Positions 1 through 10,321 are shown, numbered from the stretch's first letter. The stretch: 23,710 nucleotides of DNA from Purshia tridentata (GCA_003254885.1 QANT01001068.1:1-23710); one strand, 5' to 3'. Translations and numbers: made by a program. Notes: a model not told the origin generated them from the letters alone.

Positions 1-651
1 CTAGGGTTTCTCCCAAGTAGGCTTGCGGCATGGGCATCACTTAAGCCCATGTCTCTTGCGCCTCCTCCTTGCATGCGTGTGGGCCTCTCCCTTGGTCCAT
101 GCGCATGCCACCTTAGGCCCAATCCTTCATGTGATGTCACTTGAGCCCATTGAAGCTTCTAGAACCCATTTGACCTAGGCCCAACATTCCTTGGTCCACT
201 AAGAAACTTTGTCCAACTAGGGTTAGGTTTTCCTAGTCCAACTAGGATTAGGTTTTCCTAATGCAATTAGGATTTCCCTTTCCAGTCCAACTAGGGTTTA
301 CCTTTCCTAGTCTCACTAGGATTTACCTTTCCTAGTCCCACTAGGATTTGGTTTTCCTAGTTCAACTAGGATTTCTCATTTCTGGCCCTGGACACTGATG
401 GTTTTCCTGGTTTGGCTAGGATTCCTTGTTTGAGTAGGATTTCAGCTTTTCCTAGTTCCACCAGGATTTCTTCAGTTTTCCTAGTTTGATCAGGAATTGT
501 CCAATTTTGGCTCTTTTAGCTTCTTTCTTCATAATTGCTTCATTTGACCTACAAAAGACAGAAACAAAGCAAAAACACACAAAACGCCAAGTTCTAGCGT
601 TCTAGGTTAGGGAGTTAGCATATAAAAACATGCACAAATGCACACTCAACA
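1..651 (-). mobile_element. LTR fragment (U3 part) of the Athila/Tat-like family, minus strand, cut by window edge
   Basis: Read on the minus strand this stretch begins TGTTGAGTGTGC at 651 and follows the first ~640 bases of the LTR at 5730, with the same landmarks in order: the CTAACTCCCTAACCTAG block, the AGGTCAAATGAAGCAATTATGAAG block, the array of CCTAGT/ACTAGG palindromes (about 200-490) and the GGGCCTAAGGTGGCATGCGCATG block (about 95-120). It stops at the window edge, before the position where the TATA box would lie. The LTR start abuts LINE coding sequence at 652, so an element inserted there and its body lies to the left. The target duplication cannot be tested because the other flank is outside the window. 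Confidence 0.85.
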
Positions 652-3266
652 AGGAGGAGGAGCTATTCAATAAGCAAAAGTCCCGCATTCGTTGGTTAAA
701 GGAAGGGGATAGGAACTCAGCTTTCTTTTTCAAGTCTACCTTGGGAAGGATGAATCTAAACAAGATCACCTCTATTACTAGGGGGATGGCACGGTCTTGG
801 AAGGGTGTCACAATATTAAAGAGGAGGTGGTCACGTTTTACAAAAACCTATGGCATGCTCCTTGCATTCCGGAGAGGGGCAACGGCACTTCCATTAGGGG
901 GATTATTCCATTAGGGGGATTATCTCCAACACTCTCTCGGATGCTCAAGCTAACTCTCTTGGTCTCCAAGTTACCGCCGAGGAGATAAAAGAGGCTTGCT
1001 TTTCTATGAACCCTAATAAGGCTCCCGGACCTGATGGCTTCAATGCTCACTTTTACCACTCCACATGGCACATTATTGGTGATGATATTACAGCGGCTAT
1101 TAAGGAATTCTTCTCCACTAGTCAGCTCCTTCAAGAGTGCAATGCAACATCGGTTACCCTTGTCCCTAAGGTGCCCAATGCCACTAAGTTAAGTGATTTT
1201 AGGCCAATTTATTTTTGCAATACCCTCTACAAGGTAATTTCTAAGGTAATTGCCAACCGTATTAAAGGTGTGCTGCCCTCTATTATTAGCCCTAATCAAC
1301 TGGCCTTCGTCGCAGGTCAAAGAATTGGTGATAACATCCTCCTAGTGCAAGAGCTTCTCCCTGATTACCACAAGATTAGTAAGACTCCCCGGTGTGCTCT
1401 TAAAGTTGATATAATGAAGGCCTATGATATGGTGGATTGGAGCTTCATTATCCAAACCCTTGCTGCCCTCAAGTTCCCCAATTTCATGATCCAATGGATT
1501 CAAGCTTGCATCACCTCTCCTAGATTCTCTATTTGTGTGAATGGGGAGCTAGTTGGGTTCTTCCCTAGTACTCGGGGTATTCGCCAAGGTGATCCTATGT
1601 CTCCTTATCTCTTTGTTATTGAAATGGAGGTGTTGACTCAGATTATTGCCCTTAAAGTTAGCCACAATAATCATTTCAAGTACCATTGGAAATGTGACTA
1701 GGTGAAGCTAACCCATTTGTGTTTTGTGGATGACCTCATTATGCTTTGTCGGGGTGATCTCTCCTCAGTTAGCACCTTTAAGGAGGCTTTGGATGAATTT
1801 TACATGCTCTCGGGTCTTAAGGCCAACCCCCTAAAGAGTTAGCTGTTCTTTTCGGGTGTGCCTTATACTGTGCAGCACCTAGTTGTGAATTGCCTTGATT
1901 TCAAAGTGGGGACCCTCCCAATAAGGTACCTTGGCATCCCTATTATCTCCACTAAGCTAAGGATTAGAGATTGCATGAAACTCATAGACAATGTGGCTAG
2001 TCGAATCAATTCTTGGTGCAACAAATTCCTTTCCTATGCTTGGAGGCTCCAACTCATTATTTCGGTGCTCTCTAGTATGCATATTTTTTGGGCTAGTCAC
2101 ATCATGCTCCCTAAAAAGGTCCTCATTATTGAGCAAAAGATTAGGTCCTTCCTTTGGTCGAGTTCGGATACCAACTCTTATTGTGCTAAGGTTGCTTGGG
2201 ATAGTGTTTGCAAACCTAAATGTGAAGGGGGTTTGGGCATCAAGTCGCTGCATTTTTGGAATAAGGCCCTTATGATGCAGCATTTATGGCAAGTCATTTG
2301 TGGGGTGGACAACATTTGGACTAGGTGGATTCATATGTACCACCTGAAGGGGATGAACATTTGGGAGGTTAAACCTCCCCAAATCTGTTCTTGGAATTGG
2401 AGGAAGATCCTCAAGTTTCGACCTTTGGCCCAACCTCTTATTATCCACAAGATTGGAAATGGTGCTAAAATGGCCCTATGGTTTGACAATTGGCATCCTA
2501 GGAGTCCCATTGTTTCGGTTTTGGGGGGAATGGGTAATTTATGATTCTGGTCTTCAAAGAAATGCTATGGTGAGTGCAATTGTGTCCAACAATAGGTGGG
2601 AGTGGCTGGTTTCCAGCTCCCCCGAATTATTGGAGATCAAGCAACTCATGCCTACTTATACCCCTCAGAATGGTATTGAAGACTCCATTGTGTGGCTGCC
2701 CTCCACCTCTGGTGTGTACACGACCACTTCAACTTGGGAGACCATGAGGGACCGTTCCCTTAGGGTTGCATGGCATAAGCTTGTGTGGTTTAGCAACAAT
2801 ATTCCTAGGATGGGCTTTATTCTTTGGCTTGCTATCCGTGAGAGGCTACCTACCGCTGATCGTATTCATGTGTATAAGCCTAGTATGGATACCACTTGTG
2901 TTTTGTATAGGAGGGAGGTGGAAACTCATTCTCATCTTTTCTTTGATTGCCCCTTTAGCAAAGGGATTTGGGAGGGTTTAATGGCTAGGTGTGGGGGCTC
3001 AGTCTCTGCTATTTCTTGGCCTAATTTGGTGGTTAGGGCTACTACTTCTTGGAAGGGGAAGCACATAAGGACCATTATCAAGAAGCTTTGTTTGGCTGCA
3101 GCGGTTTATTCTATTTGGGGGGGAAAGAAATAATCGCATGTTCAGAGAGGAAGGGATGAATCCATCCTCTTTGCTTAAGGTGATTATCAACTCAATTAGA
3201 TGCCGGCTTTTCTCTATCTCTTCCACTCTTCACCTAGTTCTTAGGGAGTGGTTTTTGGGAGAGTAG
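652..3266 (+). pseudogene. LINE (L1-type) ORF2 remnant: reverse transcriptase and zf-RVT domain, several frameshifts and stops
   Basis: This is the 3' part of a plant non-LTR retrotransposon polyprotein; the endonuclease domain is absent because the left LTR interrupts it. Visible in order: the RT approach region (QKSRIRWLKEGDRN, about 678-719), KAPGPDG (1018-1038), the DFRPI block, RT motif A KVDIMKAYDMVDW (1402-1440), motif B RGIRQGDPMSP (1573-1605), motif C FVDD (1723-1734, FADD in most relatives), and a C-terminal zf-RVT region near 2897-2970. Breaks: a frame change in the G run 781-785, a 17-bp duplication (889-922), TAG stops at 1699 and 1840, a frame change in the G6 run 2523-2528, and another in the G7 run 3117-3123. 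After the last one the frame runs to TAG at 3264-3266. The second zinc-binding Cys is Tyr (2906). Catalytic Asp codons remain, but the gene cannot make a full protein. Confidence 0.93.
889..922 (+). repeat. 17-bp tandem duplication inside the LINE RT remnant
   Basis: The 17-mer TTCCATTAGGGGGATTA occurs at 889-905 and again, identical, at 906-922. Because 17 is not a multiple of three, it shifts the reading frame. Removing one copy puts the preceding frame in register with the frame used from 922 onward. Confidence 0.95.
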
Positions 3267-3519
3267 TCGTCTTAGTGTGGTCTCCCGATCCTTTGTGTTT
3301 TATGGCTACTGTGGCTGTTTTTTTTTTTTTAGCCTTTGCTTTGGCTTTGGCTGGTTTGTTTTGGCTTGTTTTCGCCTTGTTTTTTTGTAGGCTTTGTTAA
3401 GCTTGGTAGCCCCTTAGCTTTGGGGTAGGTTCGTTGGTTTCCTGGGGTATGCCCCTTGTATTTTGTAGTTTCTCTCTTTCATTTTATTGATTCTTTTATT
3501 TACCAAAAAAACAAAAAAA
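3267..3519 (+). other. LINE 3' untranslated region and A-rich tail
   Basis: No coding signal is visible. The stretch is T- and GT-rich, with a 13-T run near 3318-3330 and repeated GGCTTTG/TTTGGCTTG words, and it ends in an A-rich tail (about 3504-3519, AAAAAAA-C-AAAAAAA). It sits directly after the LINE stop codon and directly before satellite DNA, as expected for the 3' end of a target-primed LINE insertion. The tail fixes the LINE as plus-strand. A target-site duplication cannot be tested because the LINE 5' end is not in the window. Confidence 0.8.
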
Positions 3520-5729
3520 TGATGTTTTCGTTACTTCTAAACACAAAATATGCTTCTCTAGGACTAGAATGCTAATCCAAGCATGAGAAGCCACTTCCCC
3601 ATGTCTTTCTCGCCAATCGATAACATTTCGGTGCAACTTTAACCAAATTGTACTGAGTGTGCATTGAAATTACTTCTTCGTTCATTCTTAGCACCTAAAG
3701 TGGTTCCTTAGGGCTAGCATGCTAATCGAGACATTAGAGAGTGCTTCCTCGTCTCTTTCTTGCCAACCGGGCACGTTTTGGTGCAATTTGGACCAAGTTA
3801 GATCGAGTATGCACTAGAAAGACATTTTTGTTCTATTCTAACACAAAACGTGCTTCTTTAAGGCTAGAACACTAATCCAAGCAGGGGAAAGTGCATCGCT
3901 CTGTCTTTCTTGCCAACCAAGCACGTTTTGTTGCAATGTTAGCCGAATTTGACTCAATGTGCACTGAAACGACGTATTCATGCATTCTTAACGCCTAAAG
4001 TAGTTCATTTGCGCTAGAACACTAATCTAAATATGAGAAAGTGGTTCCCCATGTGTTTCTTGTCATCCGAGCACGTTTTGGTGCAATTTTAGCCAAATTG
4101 GACCAAGTGTGCACCGAAATGACGTATTCGTGCATTCTTAGCACCTAAAGTGGTTTTAGAGGGCTTCAACGCTAATCAAAACATGAGAAAGTGCATCCCC
4201 ATGTCTTTCTTGCCAACTGGGAACGTTTTGGTGCAACTTCAATCAAATTGGACTCAATGTGCACCGAAATGACGTTTTCGTGCATTCTTCAGACCCAAAG
4301 TGGTTCTTTAGGGTTAGCACACTAATATCAAGAAGTGAGAAAGTTCTTACTCATGTCTTTCTTGCCAACCAAGAAAGTTTTAGCGCCATTTGGACGAATT
4401 TGGACTGAGTATGCACCAAAATGATGTTTTTGTAACACTTAAATTGGTTCTTTAGGGCTGGCATGCTAATCGAGACATGAGAAAGTGCTTCCTCATGTCT
4501 TTCTTGCCAACCGGGCACGTTTTGATGCAATTTAGATGAAAGTAGATCGAGCATGCACTGAAATGAGTAACACAAAATGTTCTTCTTGAGGGCTAGAACG
4601 TTAATCCAAGCATGAGAACGTGCTTCTTGCAAACCGAGCACATTTTGGTGCAACTTTAGCCAAATTGTACATAGTGTGCACCGAAATGACGTTCCATGCA
4701 TTCTTAACACCTAAAGTGGTTTATTTGCGCTACAACGCTAATCCAAACAAGAGAAAGTGCTTCCTCGTGTCTTTATTGCCAACTAGGCACTTTTTGGTGC
4801 AATTGAATCGAAATTAGATTGAGTATGCACTGAAATGATGTTTTCGTGCGTTCTTAACCGAGAAAATGTGCTTCTTGAGGGGTGGAATGCTAATCCAAGC
4901 ATTAAAAAGTGCTTCCCTATATCTTTTTTGCCAACCGGGCATGATTTGGTGGAAATTGCATCAAATTGGACTGAGTATGCACCGAAATGATGTTTTCGTT
5001 ACTTCTAAACACAAAATGTGCTTCTCTAGGACTAGAATGCTAATCCAAGCAAGAGAAGCTACTTTCCCATGTCTTTCCCGCCAACTAATAACTTTTCGGT
5101 GCAACTTTAACCAAATTGTACTGAGTGTGCATCAAAATGACGTCTTTGTTCATTCTTAGAACCTAAAGTGGTTCCTTAGGGCTACCACGCTAATCGAGAC
5201 ATTGGAGAGTGCTTCCTCGTCTCTTTCTTGCTAACCGAGCATGTTTTGGTGCAATTTGGACCAAGTTAGATCGAGTATGCACCGAAAAGATATTTTTGTT
5301 CTATCCTAACACAAAACGTGCTTCTTTGAGGCTATAACGCTAATCCAAGCAGGAGAAAGTGCATCCCTCTGTCTTTCTTGCCAACCAAGCATGTTTTGTT
5401 GCAATGTTAGTCGAATTTGACTCAATGTGCACTGAAACGACGTATCAGTGCATTCTTAACGCCTAAAGTAGTTCATTTGCGCTAGAACGCTAATCCAAAC
5501 ATGAGAAAGTGGTTCCCCATGTGTTTCTTGTCATCCGAGCACGTTTTGGTGCAACTTTAGCCAAATTGGACCAAGTGTGCACCGAAATGAAGTATTCGTG
5601 CATTCTTAGCACCTAAAGTGGTTCTTGAGGGCTTGAAAACTAATCGAGATGTGAGAAAGTGCATCCCCATGTCTTTCTTGCCAACCAATAACGTTTTGGT
5701 GCAACTTCAATCAAATTGGACTCAGTATG
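3520..5729 (+). repeat. Satellite array, left arm (outer part): ~150-bp monomers in a ten-monomer higher-order repeat
   Basis: Each monomer carries GCACCGAAATGACG near its start, then a CTAAAGTGGTTC block, GCTAATC, GAGAAAGTGCTTCC, TCTTTCTTGCCAACC, and a TTTTGGTGCAA block. The GCAC anchor recurs at about 3661, 3811, 3961, 4111, 4261, 4413, 4555, 4678, 4827, 4979, 5129, 5279, 5429 and 5579. Most spacings are 149-152; two monomers are short (142 and 123). Specific monomers recur at exactly 1468 bp (3661 to 5129, 3811 to 5279, 3961 to 5429, 4111 to 5579), which defines the higher-order unit. The array starts directly after the LINE tail and is interrupted at 5729 by the retrotransposon. Open frames here arise from the repeat and are not genes. 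Confidence 0.95.
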
Positions 5730-5885
5730 TGTTGAATGTGCATTTGTGCTTGTTTTTATATGCTAACTCCCTAACCTAGAGCGCTAGAACTTGGCGTTTT
5801 GTGTGTTTTTGCTTTGTTTCTGTGTTTTATAGGTCAAATGAAGCAATTATGAAGAAAGAAGCCAAAAGAACCAAAATTCGACAAT

Positions 5886-6160
5886 TCCTGATCAAACTAG
5901 GGAAACTGAAGAAATTCTGGTGGAACTAGGAAAGCTGAAATCCTATTCAAATAAGAAATCATTGCCAAACTAGGAAAACCATCAATGTCCAGGGCCAGAA
6001 ATGAGAAATCCTAGTGAGACTAGGAAAGGTAAATCCTAGTAGGACTAGGAAAGGTAAACCCGAGTTGGACTGGAAAGGGAAATCCTAATTGCACTAGGAA
6101 AACCTAATCCTAGTTGGACTAGGAAAACCTAACCCTAGTTGGACAAAGTTTCCTAGTGGG
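5886..6160 (+). repeat. U3 array of ~25-bp units with CCTAGT-nnn-ACTAGG palindromes
   Basis: Perfect cores lie at 6010-6024, 6035-6049 and 6109-6123. Several degenerate units, such as ATCAAACTAGGGAAA and GGTGGAACTAGGAAAG, surround them. Units are separated by A-rich linkers (AAAGGTAAAT, AAAACCTAA). The same array occurs in the LTR copies at about 200-490 (minus strand), 13540-13810 and 22845-23110. Its position upstream of the TATA box suggests binding sites in an LTR enhancer; that function is inferred. Confidence 0.85.
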
Positions 6161-6431
6161 ACCAAGGAATGCATGGTCAAAGTCAAAGGGGTTCTAAAAG
6201 CTTCACCAAGTCAATGGGCACAAGTCAACATCACATGAAAGAATGGGCCTAAGGTGGCATGCGCATGTATCAAGGAAGAAGCCCACATGCATACAAGGGA
6301 AGAGTCGCAAGTACATGGGGTTAAGTGACCAGCCTTGCTGCAAGCCCACATGGAGAAACCCTAATTCTACTTTCCTATTTGTGCCGCAAGTCAAGTCCTT
6401 GGAGGCCAAGGAATCAGCACCTCCTCACTCC

Positions 6432-6439
6432 TATATAAA
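6432..6439 (+). promoter_or_regulatory. TATA box of the 5' LTR
   Basis: TATATAAA follows the CTCCTCACTCC block and precedes GGCC. The same octamer sits at the matching place in the 3' LTR. A transcript start about 25-35 bases downstream (near 6465, in an ATCAATCTCTAC context) would divide U3 from R. Confidence 0.75.
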
Positions 6440-7678
6440 GGCCTTCTTTCCTCATTATTTTACATCAATCTCTACAAATCTTCTTTTCAAGCAAAATCTG
6501 CTCCCACACCAAAACTTCAGAATTTTATATTTTTAGAGAGAGAGAGTGTGTGTGTGTGCCACAAGCAAGCCAAGCCAAGAGGAGGAGTGTGCCGTGCAGC
6601 TCTAGAGATCCAAGAGGAGCAATGTACCCTGTAGCCCTAGAGATCCAAGAAGAAGGCTGTGACACCCTTGTTGCCCAGCCTTGCTGTGAGCATCAAGGAG
6701 GACCCCTGCTGCCCTAGTCCTTGTTGCAAGCTACCTTGCCCTTGCCGTAACTTCCTTGTGGTTTCCTTCTTCCTTTTTCATGCTTTTTGTGTTATTTTAT
6801 TATTTTTAGGTGTTATTTAAGACCTTAAACATGTATTGCCAGTTTGTTTATCTAATTAAATATTTTATTTACATGTTCATGTCTTAGTTACTTTTATGCA
6901 TTGTTAAGTTAAGGATAAAGCCTCTATTTATGTTCAATGTTTGAATTATGATTTCTGGAATCGATGATGATGGTACTTACATAAAATCCTATTACCTAAT
7001 TAAATGGCACTAGTTGTAGAGTCTTTAAGACTGGCCACCTTAGGGATAAAGCATCTAGTGATTGTTATAAAATTAAATAAGCTTGAAAGGATGACAATTT
7101 TAGAAGTAACAAGCAGCCACTTAAGCAACGGTTGTGGTAATAGTATTCGCATGGTAGCGCCGTGTTCATTTGGTTGGAAAGGGGGTCTGTGTGTTTGACA
7201 TCTTCATGGAACTTAATGACTCTTGTATGGGTGATTGCCCTAGTTTATCTAGGAACATGCACGTTAACTTACTAGGGTAGGCCCGATAAGCTTTTAGTAG
7301 ATGCGTAAGGAAGGTATAACGCCAAAAAGAAATAGCCAAAGCTTTTGGTAGTCAAACTTTATGTTCGTAGTCTTTTGAAATTGCATGTTATCATATTAGT
7401 TGCTCATTGATAGTTTGGTGGATTCTGATGCTTAACAATGCCATGAAAGTGTGTGTGTGCATGTGTTAGAGTGTGTGTGTGAGTTTTGACTTAAATCTAA
7501 ACCCCCATTCCGTGTGTGTGTTTTGTGAATAAGCTAAATTGGTTTGATGCATTTTTACCTATTCCCTGTGGGATCGACCTCATTATTTGCATGCTTTGCT
7601 ATGCCGCGATTCATGTATTTGCGAGTAAACTTAGAATTAAGTATTTATTTAGTTCTAAGAAAACTATCAACAAGTTTT

Positions 7679-7696
7679 TGGCGCCGTTGCCGGGGA
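7679..7696 (+). other. Primer binding site, complementary to tRNA-Asp 3' end
   Basis: The sequence is TGGCGCCGTTGCCGGGGA, six bases after the LTR end. It is an 18-base match to the complement of plant tRNA-Asp including the CCA end, the primer known for the Athila/Tat lineages of Ty3/gypsy elements. Confidence 0.93.
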
Positions 7697-7862
7697 ATGG
7701 TGTTAAATATCATTGAATTGGTTTAGCTTATTATAGTAATTAGGTTATATTAGTTAAATTTGCAGTTTTCAGTTTTTAGTTTTTAATAATGCTTGTTTCC
7801 TTTAAGTGTCTTTCTACTGATAATATGGTTGCTGAATGTGTTAGAAGTACAAATAGGGAAAA

Positions 7863-8410
7863 TTGCTAACATTGCAGGACGAAGAGGAACCTTACCCCGA
7901 GCTTATGGAGTTCATCAAGCATTTTCCACGCACACTAGGGGAGCTGAGAGAGATTGAAGACAAAGTGAAGAATGGAGAGGCTGAAGTCTCAGATCAAATT
8001 GAGGGGTACTTATTTGAGCAATTTCCAAAGAAGATGAAGGATCCTGGGCTGCTGGTCATTTCACGCATTGTGGGTGATTGTGTGTTCGAGAGAGTGCTAT
8101 TTGATGATGGGTCCGGAATCAACATTATGCATGTGCGTATATTCATTGGCCTTGGATTTGACGAAACTGATTTGCAAGAATATGACCACCATGTTGCTTT
8201 TGGGAATTCGACCACTTCAAAGCCCTGGGGGAAGCTTCTTCATGTGCTTGTAAATTGCGAAGGACTCTTGGTGCCCACTTTTATTGTTCTTGATGTGCCA
8301 AGATTAGCTGATAACACAACTCTTATTGTTGGGAGGCCATTCTTGTGCACTGTTGGGATGGAGTTTAGGACAAGGACCATGATGATGAGCTTCACGCATA
8401 TGGGAATAAG
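7863..8410 (+). pseudogene. Retropepsin (aspartic protease) remnant of the Athila/Tat-like polyprotein, split by the solo LTR
   Basis: An open frame begins without an ATG (TTG at 7863; first ATG at 7904), so it is an internal piece of a gag-pol frame rather than a gene with its own start. The N-terminal part resembles the linker before the protease in Athila-like proteins (FPKKMKDPG, about 8022-8048). The active site is FDDGSGIN (8100-8123), a D-D-G-S form known in plant retropepsins. A VLDVP stretch and GRPFL (near 8331-8345), matching the conserved GRPFL flap-side motif, follow. The solo LTR interrupts the frame at 8411, and the continuation is at 11164. Only about 170 bases separate the primer binding site from this frame, so gag is missing or nearly so. 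It would have processed the polyprotein; it is non-functional here. Confidence 0.85.
8406..8410 (+). repeat. Target-site duplication ATAAG, left copy
   Basis: ATAAG lies immediately before the TGTAACGACTCG start of the solo LTR and is repeated exactly at 11159-11163, immediately after its TCCTGTCA end. Confidence 0.92.
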
Positions 8411-8510
8411 TGTAACGACTCGTACCTTCCTAAGTAAATGATAATAGGGCCCAACGTTGACTTTTGGATCTAACAAGATTTTAGCTTTGACCTTGGGTTC
8501 GTTAGGAAGG

Positions 8511-8706
8511 TCTCGAGCTCACGAGTTCATAGACATGCGGCATGGGTGATTTAGAGTTACGGTTAAAAAGTTATGAACGTGATAAAAAGAGCTCAAGGTT
8601 GACTTTCTAAATTACTTGGAGTTTAGAGTTGACTTTGACATGGTTGCGTAGAGCTCGACTTCACGAGTTCGTAGACACATAGCATGCGTCGTTTGGAGCT
8701 ACGGTT
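8511..8706 (+). repeat. Imperfect direct repeat in U3 of the solo LTR
   Basis: The block GAGCTC..ACGAGTTC.TAGACA...GCATG occurs at 8511-8564 and again at 8651-8706, about 140 bases apart. Both copies end in an AG(T/C)TACGGTT word, and GTTGACTTT words lie around them. Such paired U3 blocks often hold promoter sites; nothing more specific can be said. Confidence 0.7.
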
Positions 8707-8764
8707 TGTGAAATACGGATGTTCAAAGTGAGGGGCAAACTTGTAATTATGTTGAAATGGGTTA

Positions 8765-8788
8765 AATTTCCAGAAATTTCTGGAAATT
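8765..8788 (+). promoter_or_regulatory. 24-bp perfect palindrome with a four-unit heat-shock-element pattern
   Basis: Bases 8767-8786 read as four contiguous alternating pentamers, TTTCC AGAAA TTTCT GGAAA, which fits nTTCn-nGAAn-nTTCn-nGAAn at all 12 fixed positions. The palindrome extends two bases further on each side. It lies about 30 bases before a CT-rich tract and 45-70 bases before the GC-rich leader, where an LTR promoter would be. Heat-shock factor binding is inferred from the pattern; a chance palindrome is possible. Confidence 0.6.
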
Positions 8789-8832
8789 CCCCCCTCTTTT
8801 TTAAATTCTCTCTCTCTCTCCTCTCCTCTTCC

Positions 8833-9195
8833 CACGCGAGAACGCCCCCCATCAGCCTCTCTCCCCTGCGCGACCTTCCTCCCAGGCACTCCGACCACCC
8901 AGACCTGCCGGCGACGTCGCCAGTCGCCGGCCAGCCACCTCCCGACACCGCCCAGCCCCTTTCTCTCTCTCTCCCGATCTCTCCTTGCTCCTGCGCGTGA
9001 CTGGAGCTTGCAGCTCCAGCCATTTCCAGCGACCCCAGGCGGCGTGAAGCAGTCCCCAGCCGCCGGCCAGCCACCCCGGTACTCCCCCACGGCAGCCCGC
9101 CGTCCCCCGACGCGAAACGACGCCAGAAAAAGCCCCCAGCCCGCCGCCATGTGTTCGTCAATTCCGGCCAGATTCCGGCACCAATCCCCGTGATT
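8833..9195. other. GC-rich leader-like block in the solo LTR
   Basis: This ~360-bp block is much richer in G+C than anything else in the window, with many CCGGC and GCCGGCCAGCCACC words (the latter twice, near 8927 and 9060). It begins right after a (CT)n tract and ends at GATTTTAGG, beyond which the sequence becomes AT-rich. Open frames on both strands exist only because stop codons are rare at this composition. It resembles a transcribed but untranslated leader; AG|GTGGGT at 9199-9200 could be a splice donor. Confidence 0.6.
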
Positions 9196-10321
9196 TTAGG
9201 TGGGTTTTTCTCCTCTTCTTATGGGCTTTCATTTCCCTATAATTTAGTTGTTCAATTTTGGGAAATTGTGAGAGATTGAAATTTTGGGGTTTGAGACCCA
9301 TTTCGGTTTTGGCTATGTTTGGGTGAAATTAATAGTTATTTTGTGCAATTGAAGGATAAGATACGAATTAGGGGTGATTAGGGACTAGATGGGTGGATTG
9401 AAATTGAGGAATTTGAAGAATTTGGAAGTGTGAGATGTTGGTGCTTATGCCCATTTCGGGATTTTTATAAATTTAAGGTGTCTACGATGATTTAATTAAA
9501 AATTGGGCGTAATTTTCACCTTTAGGAACGATCTATTGAGGTTTAGAATAATTGGTTTGAAGGAAATCGGAGAAATGGTGAGTTTGGGGCGAAATTGGAC
9601 ACTTTTTGGGTTGTCGAAACGTCATCCGGACGATCCTCGATCAAGTTGGTAGAATGGAGGTTAATTGAGGAAATTACGGGATTAAAAATAAGCTAGTGGC
9701 ATGGGTTTTGAGTCGAGAAGGAAATTAAGTTGGATTACAATTAAATTTGTAATTTTGGAGCGTAAGGCCTAGAATGTGCATGTGTTTTTACGATCGTAAT
9801 TTGAACGATATTCTAACGTATTGTCGTTCTCGTGTTAGGCAACGTTCCCAAGTCCAAGGACGATCCATTCGGAGACCAAAGCTAGGCTATCTCTGTGAGT
9901 GGACTTCCTTCCCTAAACTTTGTTTATAAATTTCTTATGAATTTTTATGATTTAATGCGTATTTATATATGAGTTTTAATTGAATTTATTAATCGAGAAA
10001 TATTATTCGATTTTTGAGTATGGAAAGAGATTTGACGTACTTGGAAACATTATGATTTCTTAAAGTAAACATATGTGGTTATTCGTATCGTGAAATATTT
10101 CGGGTTTGGTTATCGAAAAACGGATTTTATAATGATTTCACAATATCAGAAAGTTTTTACGTTTTTATGGGCGAAAAGAGCTTTATGGGAAAAAGGATTT
10201 TCAAACCACCCTTCGCAGTACCCTTCAGATGATCAGCTCTATTAGGTCTTTGGGACCCATCACGGCACACACATAGGCTTTGGGCCGTGTGTCGGGATGC
10301 TTTGCCCTTTGGGGGCGGCCC

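Larger units (their letters stand above)
5730..7672 (+). repeat. 5' LTR of the Athila/Tat-like element
   Basis: The boundaries are TGTTGAATGTGC at the left and CTATCAACA at the right, the latter just before the primer binding site. U3 runs from 5730 to roughly 6460 and carries a palindrome array and a TATA box. R-U5 has a GT-rich tract near 7447-7480. In the 205-bp stretch from about 7000 I count 10 differences from the 3' LTR, nearly all transitions. This copy has about 33 bases near 6620-6652 that the 3' LTR lacks; they resemble the adjacent sequence (CTAGAGATCCAAGA occurs twice), so either this is a local duplication or the 3' copy lost one unit. Confidence 0.93.

Noticed and set aside
3520-5729. 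Open frames of 60-120 codons within the satellite on both strands
   Set aside because: They repeat with the monomer, overlap on both strands and shift between frames, so they are by-products of the tandem repeat.
5886-6160. Possible CRISPR array from regularly spaced ~25-bp palindromic repeats
   Set aside because: Spacers are short, A-rich and similar to each other. The array lies in a eukaryotic LTR and is shared by all LTR copies.
6243-6536. A 97-codon open frame at the same place in both LTRs (6243-6536 and 13872-14165)
   Set aside because: It spans the TATA box and the expected transcript start, so it would not be on the LTR transcript as one frame. Its presence in both LTRs follows from their common origin.
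8623-9161. Two long overlapping minus-strand open frames (175 and 166 codons) in the solo LTR
   Set aside because: They lie in the GC-rich leader where stop codons are rare. They are Arg/Gly-rich with no domain, and two frames are open at once, which points to composition rather than coding.
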